A stretch of 64,000 nt of DNA, taken from Tunicatimonas pelagia. Lineage in GTDB: Bacteria > Bacteroidota > Bacteroidia > Cytophagales > Cyclobacteriaceae. Under the pieces are notes generated by a model. The model was given only the letters and a program-made list of their open reading frames with translations. It made no database searches and was not told the origin of the DNA. A program made the position numbers and the translations under genes. Where the stretch lies: assembly GCF_030506325.1 (NCBI RefSeq), contig NZ_CP120683.1, positions 2,046,001 through 2,110,000 of the forward strand, written 5' to 3'. Positions 1-7,075 of this stretch are shown here, in pieces. The first letter of the stretch is position 1; each line of letters starts with the position of its first letter.

Positions 1-1169
1 ACCAGTACACGGCACAGCGGCAGGGTAATACCCGCGACCTCTGGCGAAACACCTATCTGAGGATGCAGTGGGCTAACGATGCGTTAGAAAATATCCCGCA
101 AATCAGCGACTCTAGATTAGATGTTAACAATAAGCGAGAAAATTTGCTGGGGGAAGCACATTTCGTAAGAGCCTATCAATATTTTTATCTTACCCGGCTC
201 TACGGACGCGTGCCGCTGGTGTTGGATGTGACCAAAACAGTAGAAGAGGAAGCCGTGAATGTTACCCGAAATTCCTTACCGGAGGTTTTTGATCAAATTA
301 TCAGTGACTTGGAGCAAGCCATTGATCTTCTTCCCGAAGAGCAGGAAACCGAGCAGTTTACCCGGATCAGGGCTACCAAAGGCGCAGCCCGGGCACTACT
401 GGCGAAGGTTTACCTGTGGCGCGGACATAAAGATTTTGGAGGCGGAAACGCAGACTTCGAAGAGGCTGCTAGCTTAGCCGAACAAGTGATCTCTAGTTCG
501 CTATATAGCTTAGTAGACGGGGTGAACTATGCAGATATTTTTACCGTGAATGGGCAGCTTACTTCCGAATCTATCTGGGAAATTAGTTTTGAGAACGATG
601 AAGTAAACGGGAATGCCCTTCATAATGAATTCCAGCCCGGACCCATTGGCCGGGTGAGAAACGTACCTACCCAAAAGCTGTTGGATGCGTTTGACGCCCG
701 GCCCGGTGATCTAAGAAGGGCGATCACAATTAAAGAGGTTGATGTACCGGAAGATAACAACAATGAGCTCTTTTATACCGGCAAACACGAACAAGTAGGG
801 CTCGACGATCCTAATGTCGTAGTTCTGAGATTGGCCGACATTATTTTGGTACGGGCGGAGGCACTAAATGAACTAGGACGTACCACCGAAGCCATCGACC
901 TGTTAAATCAAATTCGGACTCGCGCGGGACTTGCTCCGGTCACCGTTTCCTCCCAAGATGAAGTGCGGAATGCCATTCTCGAAGAGAGGTTGGTAGAACT
1001 GGCTTTTGAAGGAAAAAGGTGGTACGATCTGAAGCGTCACGATATTGCGGTACAGGAGGTAGAGTCTCTTTCCGAAGAAAACGGCAACACCCATCAGGTG
1101 CTATGGCCCGTTCCGCAAGATGATCGGGACCGAAACCCTAACTTGGATCAGAATCCCGGATACCAGTAA
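1..1169 (+). CDS. SusD/RagB-family nutrient-binding lipoprotein, C-terminal part (5' end outside window)
   Basis: This is the C-terminal part of a SusD-like outer-membrane lipoprotein, which binds glycans or other nutrients over a partner SusC channel. The reading frame is already open at base 3, before the first ATG at 63, so the gene starts outside the window and the lipoprotein signal is not visible. Family hallmarks are the helical TPR-like segment around GEAHFVRAYQYFYLTRLYG, a second helix pair with LRLADIILVRAEALNELG, the ELAFEGKRWYDLKR stretch, and the usual ending WPVP followed by NPNLDQNPGY. The partner susC is expected just upstream. Genes at 1206, 2154 and 3081 follow on the same strand with short gaps and probably share its operon. 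Family assignment is firm; the substrate is unknown. Confidence 0.92.
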   Translation, partial: QYTAQRQGNTRDLWRNTYLRMQWANDALENIPQISDSRLDVNNKRENLLGEAHFVRAYQYFYLTRLYGRVPLVLDVTKTVEEEAVNVTRNSLPEVFDQIISDLEQAIDLLPEEQETEQFTRIRATKGAARALLAKVYLWRGHKDFGGGNADFEEAASLAEQVISSSLYSLVDGVNYADIFTVNGQLTSESIWEISFENDEVNGNALHNEFQPGPIGRVRNVPTQKLLDAFDARPGDLRRAITIKEVDVPEDNNNELFYTGKHEQVGLDDPNVVVLRLADIILVRAEALNELGRTTEAIDLLNQIRTRAGLAPVTVSSQDEVRNAILEERLVELAFEGKRWYDLKRHDIAVQEVESLSEENGNTHQVLWPVPQDDRDRNPNLDQNPGYQ

Positions 1170-1205
1170 ACTTATAGTAATACGTACTTTAAATAAGAAG
1201 AACTT

Positions 1206-2114
1206 ATGTCAGAATATATCACCCACATTGCTGTACAGGAAGATACACAACGGTTAGCGTTACACGCCGACGAGATTTGCGAAGCCTTCAAAACCTGTAT
1301 GCGAGAAAGTCCGGATGCCATGCGCATGGGCAGTGCCAGTCGGGGTAACTCCACCTTTATCATCCAGAATATTCATCACTTCCGGGATTTGTGGAAAGAG
1401 CGAAAACCCGAAGATCGCTTGGAAGATCAGTTGGCTTACACACTGGGATGGATCACCCACCGGGCGGCCGACCGCTACTTCAAACCGCGCTACGGCATTT
1501 TTGATAAGAACCCCGAGAACCTGCATCCGGTGGATATTCGGATTTACCACGACGTTGTGATGTACGATAAGGTGTACGGAAATGGTAAGAACTCGCCTTT
1601 TTCGGCTGGGTTTGCCGAAGAAAACATGCAGTCGCATCCCGCCGCTAACCAAATTAATGTTACGCAAGCCGAAGCTATTTTTGGCCCACTCTATCAGGCT
1701 GATTTTCTGGCACTGCAATCGTTCGATGGGGTCAAGAGTGGTAAAGAGTTTATGAACCGTATGGAGTCGCAGTTCGCTACGTTTACTGTAGATTTTAAAC
1801 GACTGGTCAACCTGGTTAATAATCCGGTTCTGGAGGATATGCAGCAAATGATTATTGCGCCTAATTTCTACAATGATCAGGACCCGATCATCAAAATCGC
1901 CCGAAATATTCAGCTAGGTGAGTCGGTAGAAGGAATGAGTATGGCCGAAGCTCTAAATACCGAAGGACAGAGTCAGTACGCCCAAACGCTCAGCAAAGCG
2001 TTCAACTGGATTGCCGAAGCCAGTAAGTACTTTGAATATCAGTCGGACAAAGATATGGAAGGCATGTACGATGCGTTTAATATTAACGACGATCAAAAAA
2101 TAGAGAGATACTAA
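1206..2114 (+). CDS. Hypothetical protein with a zinc-dependent phospholipase C-like helical core
   Basis: Function is not established. The 302-residue protein has no signal peptide. It is largely helical and has a central LGWITHRAAD motif near residue 80 and a later IYHDVV motif. The pattern G-W-x-x-H-x-x-A-D resembles the metal-binding helices of the zinc-dependent phospholipase C/S1-P1 nuclease-like group, so a metal-dependent phosphoesterase is one possibility; this is inference. The next gene (2154) is a clear paralogue: both share an F-[YF]-N-x-x-D-x-[IL]-IKIA segment and a later S-x-Y-x-Q-[TA]-L helix near the C-terminus. The gene starts 36 bp after the SusD-like gene and is probably co-transcribed. 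An ATG at 1206 begins right after a short gap, and no alternative start is needed. Confidence 0.6.
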   Translation: MSEYITHIAVQEDTQRLALHADEICEAFKTCMRESPDAMRMGSASRGNSTFIIQNIHHFRDLWKERKPEDRLEDQLAYTLGWITHRAADRYFKPRYGIFDKNPENLHPVDIRIYHDVVMYDKVYGNGKNSPFSAGFAEENMQSHPAANQINVTQAEAIFGPLYQADFLALQSFDGVKSGKEFMNRMESQFATFTVDFKRLVNLVNNPVLEDMQQMIIAPNFYNDQDPIIKIARNIQLGESVEGMSMAEALNTEGQSQYAQTLSKAFNWIAEASKYFEYQSDKDMEGMYDAFNINDDQKIERY

Positions 2115-2153
2115 AGCCGTTCTATCCAGATAGCGCAAAAATCAATACATCAA

Positions 2154-3062
2154 ATGAAAACAATTCAAAAAACAATACCGGAAGATAAATCCCGCCGATC
2201 GTTTATCAAACAGTCTGCATTAGCCGGAGCGTTGCTAGCCATCCACCCTTATGATCTTTTAGCAAAACGCGGACAAGTAGCAAGTAGCCACCTCACTGCT
2301 GCGCCGGCTCATCGGTATACTCCGGTAGCAATCGTTTGGGATGCGGCTAACCTGATGATCAAAGACGCAGATATTGCCTGGAAAATGAAAGACTCTATTT
2401 CCGAACAGTTCAACAAGATGGTAGCCGGTCAGGTACTGGATCGAGGCCTGCCCTACATTTCAGAAATTTTAACGATCATCCAAGGAGGTAGCGGCTGGAG
2501 CGAAGAGATTCACCCTCAGGTGGCCCTTGTCGCCGGATGGCTCGTCTACCGCGAAACTGCCAAGGTGATGAACGCGCAGGATACTAGTCCCGACCAAATT
2601 CTTAGGCAAGACGTTGCGGTACTGAAGCATACAATCGGAAAAAGTTCGTCGGCCTCACCCAGTGCAGCCGATGTGGAAGATATTCTTAAGCTGTTGTACC
2701 ACCGGGCTACTTTTCGCACGCATACCCTTACCCCAGATACCGAAAATTGGAACGAGTGGGTAATTAATTACATGGATTGGTACCGGGAGGATCGCCAGCG
2801 TATGCAGTCGCTAGCCCGAGCCTGGGTATCCGGTGAAGAAGCCAGTACGGACTTTTTTAACCCAAATGACGAACTTATAAAAATCGCTAGTGATTATTCA
2901 GTTAGTCAGATTCGGTTGAACGAATCGTTTGTCGAGGGGAAAGGAAGCAGCGCGTATACTCAAGCCCTGGCTCAGAGTGCGCTAGCCCTTAAATCGCTGG
3001 ACGAATTCTTCAAAGGAAATATGTCAAAATCAGCGTTCATGCAAAAACACGAAATAGCTTAA
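2154..3062 (+). CDS. Tat-signal hypothetical protein, paralogue of the upstream gene
   Basis: This exported protein of unknown function has 302 residues. The N-terminus has a twin-arginine type signal: SRRSFIKQSALAGALLA at residues 13-29, followed by a region ending near LAKRG. The body aligns with the preceding gene. LAYTLGWITHRAAD there corresponds to VALVAGWLVYRETAK here, and the FYNDQDPIIKIA segment corresponds to FFNPNDELIKIA. The His and Asp of the putative metal motif are therefore lost in this copy. It lies 39 bp after the upstream gene and its stop abuts the next gene, so co-transcription is likely. It may be a non-catalytic, periplasmic partner of its paralogue. The paralogy is read by eye and should be tested by alignment. 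Confidence 0.65.
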   Translation: MKTIQKTIPEDKSRRSFIKQSALAGALLAIHPYDLLAKRGQVASSHLTAAPAHRYTPVAIVWDAANLMIKDADIAWKMKDSISEQFNKMVAGQVLDRGLPYISEILTIIQGGSGWSEEIHPQVALVAGWLVYRETAKVMNAQDTSPDQILRQDVAVLKHTIGKSSSASPSAADVEDILKLLYHRATFRTHTLTPDTENWNEWVINYMDWYREDRQRMQSLARAWVSGEEASTDFFNPNDELIKIASDYSVSQIRLNESFVEGKGSSAYTQALAQSALALKSLDEFFKGNMSKSAFMQKHEIA

Positions 3063-3080
3063 GTGAAGTATTCAGCGTTT

Positions 3081-4208
3081 ATGAAAACATTTCTCGGCAG
3101 CATCGTAGGTATTGTTCTTTCTTCGGCCCTTTACGCGCAGGATGAACCCTGGCCTTTTGAAGTGCAGGGTGAGCAAACCATCTTACTATTAGGAGACAAT
3201 AATTTTCAGTACCGCAAGAAGCCAGAGGACGCTTTCCGGCACGTGATGGCAACGCTAAACGAAGCTGATTTCCGGCTGCTCAATCTGGAAGGACCGTTTG
3301 CCGGGGGAACTGATGACTCGACCAAAACCGACATCCCCCACAAAAACTGGCGACATTCCAATCCCGATCAGGTGCAAGCTCTCGTGGCGGCTGAGATCGA
3401 TGCGGTAGGAGTAGCGAACAATGTGACCTATCCTTGGCAGGCCATGATGAAAAGTAAGCAAGTGCTAGATGAGGCCGGTATTCCGTTTGTTGGGGGCGGC
3501 AAAAATCTACCGGAGGCTCATAAGCCCATCATCCTGGAAAAAAACGGTCTAAAAGTTGGTTTCATGCAGTACGCTGCTACCGTATTTCCGTATAACCACG
3601 CGGCTCGGGAAAATCAGCCCGGTATTGCTGAGATTAAGGTGCATACCGCCTATCAACCGCCTAAGAATCTGGATAAACCCGGTCAGCCTCCGTACGTAAT
3701 CACTTGGTTGGATGAAGCCTCCCGGGCTTTGATGGTGAGCGATATTGAGAAGCTACGCAAGCAAGCTGACGTAGTGATCGTTTCGTATCATTGGGGGGTT
3801 TCGGATACAAAAAAGCCGGTTTCGTATCAAACGGATATAGCGCAGGCCGTTATTGATGCCGGTGCTGATGTAGTCTTCGGGCACGGGCCGCATCGCTACC
3901 AGAAAATAGAAATCTACCGTGGTAAACCGATTTTTTACAGTTTAGGGCAAGCGGTCTTCGATGACATAAGGGATAATCGCCATCGGCGTTTCCGTGAAGG
4001 TCTACTGGCTCGGTTGGTCTTGGAAAACCGCCAGCTCAAGAGCGTATCATTGGTACCGACTTGGCGGGATGATGATAATTTTTTACGTCTTTACGACCCT
4101 AACTACGGTAAAGGGCGCGAATTACTGGGCTATCTTCGATCGGTTAACGAAGGCGGCGCTCCCTTGAAACTAGTAGGAAAAGAAATACAGGTAATCAATA
4201 ACCCGTGA
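3081..4208 (+). CDS. CapA-family (PGA_cap) metallophosphatase-fold protein, secreted
   Basis: The protein resembles the CapA/PgsA family of calcineurin-like phosphoesterase folds, known from poly-gamma-glutamate capsule synthesis and often of unknown role elsewhere. The ATG at 3081 is preferred over a GTG at 3063 because it gives a clean signal peptide, MKTFLGSIVGIVLSSALYAQ. Family motifs in order are LLLGDNNF, LLNLEGPF, VGVANNV, VIVSYHWGV and VFGHGPHRYQ, then KPIFYSLGQAVFD. Two motifs deviate from the usual form: NNH is NNV here, and GHHPH is GHGPH. Metal binding may be altered. The gene closes the run that begins with the SusD-like gene, so it may act on material taken up by that system. 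Family confidence is good; enzymatic activity is uncertain. Confidence 0.82.
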   Translation: MKTFLGSIVGIVLSSALYAQDEPWPFEVQGEQTILLLGDNNFQYRKKPEDAFRHVMATLNEADFRLLNLEGPFAGGTDDSTKTDIPHKNWRHSNPDQVQALVAAEIDAVGVANNVTYPWQAMMKSKQVLDEAGIPFVGGGKNLPEAHKPIILEKNGLKVGFMQYAATVFPYNHAARENQPGIAEIKVHTAYQPPKNLDKPGQPPYVITWLDEASRALMVSDIEKLRKQADVVIVSYHWGVSDTKKPVSYQTDIAQAVIDAGADVVFGHGPHRYQKIEIYRGKPIFYSLGQAVFDDIRDNRHRRFREGLLARLVLENRQLKSVSLVPTWRDDDNFLRLYDPNYGKGRELLGYLRSVNEGGAPLKLVGKEIQVINNP

Positions 4209-4488
4209 TAGTAAAGGGCTACCTTCTTCTCCTTCGCCGCCATCGGTTTAAAGTAGAACGTAGTATTTTATTTATCCCTTTTGCATTAGACCAAGACCTT
4301 CACATTTTGAAGTAGTGAGAAGCAACCCTAACCTTATCCAAAATTCAGGGTAGGTAGGTGCCGACGAGTAAATAAAGAGATAATTGGCATCCGTTACTGC
4401 ATTTTAGCCAGGGCGTTCAACTGCGGGTGCCAACTTTTTTCAATCAGCAGTCTTTATCTGACGGCGATTTGTCACGCAGGTGATCGTC

Positions 4489-5814
4489 TCACGTTATTCC
4501 TAAAAGTAAAAGAACAAACACCCCCAGCAAGCCTGACAACCCCATGACTAACGACTGCAAGGTATAAGTACGATACAGAGTACTGACGGGCACCTCGTGC
4601 AACCGCTGCAACAACCAAAAGAAGCTGGCATTGGCGTGAAACACACAAAACGAGCCACTACCGATCAACGCTGCCATAATCTCAGGCGAGTACGGTAACG
4701 TACCTGCCAGAGGGCCAAGCAGCGAAGCCGTGCTAATCAGTGACACTGTGATAGAGCCCGTCGCAGTAGTCAGCACAGCGGCCAACAGGAACGGCAGTAG
4801 AAAACCCAGTGATTGGTAAGCCACCAACGTATCTACAAAGGGCAAGTGTACTTCCGTCGCTTTGATTACCTGCCCAAAGGCCCCACCAGCCCCGGTGATC
4901 ATAATTACTAAAGCGGATTTGACAATCGCCTGCTCTACCAAGTGGGCCAGTGCAGTTTTTACCCCTGAGAAATGGTACGATAATCCGGCCACCACCGCTC
5001 CTATCAGCACCGCCACCATCGGTATACTAAAAAATCTACCGAGCTGGCTGAGCAGTCCCTTGCTGTCTTCCGGCAGTAAGGTACCTCCCGCCATCAACAC
5101 GATGGGCAGGACAATCGGTAGTAAATCCAACCCTAATCGCCCCGAAGCACCTGCCATCAATGGGTCGGAAGCTGAATATGTTCGGACTAATTGTTTATCG
5201 TATTCCAGATGAAACCGGCGGCAGTAAGTCATCGCCCAAATAATACCCCCACTCATCGCAAATACCGCGACCGTAGCATTGATTAAGATCAGTCGCCCCA
5301 AATCAGCCCCGAGCAGTGAGGCCACAGCCAAAGGACCTGGGGTAGGTGGCAGTAAGGTATGCGAAACAGTGAGTCCGGCAGCTAGCGACAACCCTATTAC
5401 CAGCACTGGCTTCTTACTACGGACGGACAGAGCTTCGGTAACAGGTTGCAGCACGATATAGGCGACATCCACAAACACCGGGATCGAGACAATGTAGCCA
5501 ATCACACCCATTGCCATAGGCACTTTCCGCAGTCCAGCCAACCGCACGATACGCTCGGCAATTCGTACCGCCCCACCGGTTTGGTGCAATACTTCCCCAA
5601 TGAAGGCCCCAAGTACCACTACAATAGCAATCCAACGCATGGTAGTACCGAACCCATCTAGTAAAGCATTTACCGTGGCTGTTCCACCCAAGTTCATCAG
5701 CAACCCCAGAGCTAACGCAGCTAACAGTAACGCAACGAAAGGGTGTACTTTACCCCAGGAGATGGCCAATACTAAACCAAGCAGTACGATGACTAAAACG
5801 ATCAACCCGTACAT
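4489..5814 (-). CDS. GntP-family gluconate/sugar-acid:H+ symporter
   Basis: This inner-membrane permease is of the GntP family, which imports gluconate, idonate and related sugar acids with protons. The 441 residues are almost entirely hydrophobic, with about twelve membrane segments. Characteristic stretches include GKVHPFVALLLAALALG near the N-terminus, SHTLLPPTPGPLAV in the middle and ATGSITVSLIST towards the C-terminus. Length is normal for the family. It is the last gene of the polysaccharide utilisation locus, 103 bp after the enolase-superfamily gene. This suggests that it imports the sugar acid which that enzyme dehydrates. The substrate cannot be read from sequence, so no gene symbol is given. 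Confidence 0.9.
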   Translation of the reverse strand: MYGLIVLVIVLLGLVLAISWGKVHPFVALLLAALALGLLMNLGGTATVNALLDGFGTTMRWIAIVVVLGAFIGEVLHQTGGAVRIAERIVRLAGLRKVPMAMGVIGYIVSIPVFVDVAYIVLQPVTEALSVRSKKPVLVIGLSLAAGLTVSHTLLPPTPGPLAVASLLGADLGRLILINATVAVFAMSGGIIWAMTYCRRFHLEYDKQLVRTYSASDPLMAGASGRLGLDLLPIVLPIVLMAGGTLLPEDSKGLLSQLGRFFSIPMVAVLIGAVVAGLSYHFSGVKTALAHLVEQAIVKSALVIMITGAGGAFGQVIKATEVHLPFVDTLVAYQSLGFLLPFLLAAVLTTATGSITVSLISTASLLGPLAGTLPYSPEIMAALIGSGSFCVFHANASFFWLLQRLHEVPVSTLYRTYTLQSLVMGLSGLLGVFVLLLLGIT

Positions 5815-5917
5815 AGGATAGGCAATTGAAAGGGGGCAATGGATAATGGGCAGTGATGGTACATTAGTGTATCATTATAATGGAAGCCGGGCACTACATA
5901 ATCTCAAAACAGCCAGG

Positions 5918-7045
5918 TTACTGGGAGAAATGCTGAAGTAAATCTTCGTCTACCTCAATCCCCAGCCCGGACCCGCTAGGTACGGTCAGCTCTCCGTCCG
6001 TTGGTACAAACTGAGGTGACACCAGCTTGTCACGCAGGTCGTTTTCGGTGCGATCGAGCTCTATGAATGCGGGCGGTGGTTGCCTCCGGCCGGGGGTGAT
6101 TTCCAAATTGGAGATAAAGTGCAAGGCAGTCGCCACCGCGATGCCGGTTCCCCAGCTGTGGGGTACCACCGCTACCCCGTACGTCTGAGCCATCGTAGCA
6201 ACCTTCTTGGCTTCGGTGAGTCCGCCAGTGGCACAGATGTCCGGTTGGGCAATATCGACCGACTGCTGCTGAAATAATTGCTGGAAGCCGTAGCGCAAGT
6301 ATTCGCACTCTCCCCCAGCGATAGGAATGGTTGTTTTGCTCCGCAGTTGCCGATAATTGTCATATTCTTCCGGCGAGACCGGCTCTTCAAACCAGCCGAT
6401 GTTAAGTGGTTCTACCGCCTGAGCCAGCTGCGTAGCTTCCCGTAGCGAGTACGCATGATTGGCGTCGATCATCAGGTCTATCTCGTCGCCAATCGCTTGG
6501 CGTACGGCCTTCATATTCGCTAGATCATCTTTCAAGTTCAATCCTACTTTCATCTTCATAGCTTGGAACCCTTGTTCAGCGTAGCCTTGGGCTTCATCGG
6601 CCAAACGTTGGGTGAGCCCCTTCCCTTCGGTAAAGTACATCCCCGTAGCGTAGGGGGTAACCGCTTCGCGCTTGCGTCCACCCAGCAGGGTTGAGACGGG
6701 TAGGTTCAGTGCTTTCCCTTTGATGTCCCACAAGGCGATGTCAATAGCCGAGATGGCTGCCACTAGCACCCCACGGCGGGCGTAATCCAGCGAACGGCGG
6801 TACATGGTTTGCCAAACGTTCTCGTGGGCGAGGGCATCCATTCCCAGCAGGAAAGGGCTGAAAAAATCAATACCCGCTCGGATCACGGCGGCAGGACCGT
6901 AGCCTTCCCCCCAGCCGCAGAGTCCGGTATCGGTCTCAATTTTCACCAAGCAGATGGTGCGGGTGTCATACTGCCACTGGCTGAAATAGAAGGGCTGATC
7001 TAATGACTGCTGTACTACGTAAGGCGTGATGCGCGTGATGTTCAT
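5918..7045 (-). CDS. Enolase-superfamily (mandelate racemase subgroup) sugar-acid dehydratase/cycloisomerase
   Basis: This cytoplasmic enzyme is of the mandelate racemase/muconate lactonizing family. It abstracts the alpha proton of a carboxylate with Mg2+, usually to dehydrate an aldonic or aldaric acid. Visible active-site residues are the K-x-K pair at 164/166 (MKMKVG), metal ligands D194 (DANHAYS), E220 (FEEP) and E246 (GGE), and the general base H296 (VPHSWGTG). All are intact in the 375-residue protein. The next gene is a GntP permease, and the gene follows GH2 and GH29 enzymes. It therefore probably processes a sugar acid released or formed from the target polysaccharide. Candidate activities are galactonate or fuconate dehydratase, or a 3,6-anhydrogalactonate cycloisomerase-like reaction; the choice is open. 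Confidence 0.88.
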   Translation of the reverse strand: MNITRITPYVVQQSLDQPFYFSQWQYDTRTICLVKIETDTGLCGWGEGYGPAAVIRAGIDFFSPFLLGMDALAHENVWQTMYRRSLDYARRGVLVAAISAIDIALWDIKGKALNLPVSTLLGGRKREAVTPYATGMYFTEGKGLTQRLADEAQGYAEQGFQAMKMKVGLNLKDDLANMKAVRQAIGDEIDLMIDANHAYSLREATQLAQAVEPLNIGWFEEPVSPEEYDNYRQLRSKTTIPIAGGECEYLRYGFQQLFQQQSVDIAQPDICATGGLTEAKKVATMAQTYGVAVVPHSWGTGIAVATALHFISNLEITPGRRQPPPAFIELDRTENDLRDKLVSPQFVPTDGELTVPSGSGLGIEVDEDLLQHFSQ

Positions 7046-7075
7046 TGTATTTATTGTGTAGTGCTTGTCTAAAAT

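Noticed and set aside
1260-1847. Minus-strand frame of 195 codons over the 1206-2114 gene
   Set aside because: The plus-strand gene has a paralogue next to it and fits the operon; the antisense frame has no domain or start context.
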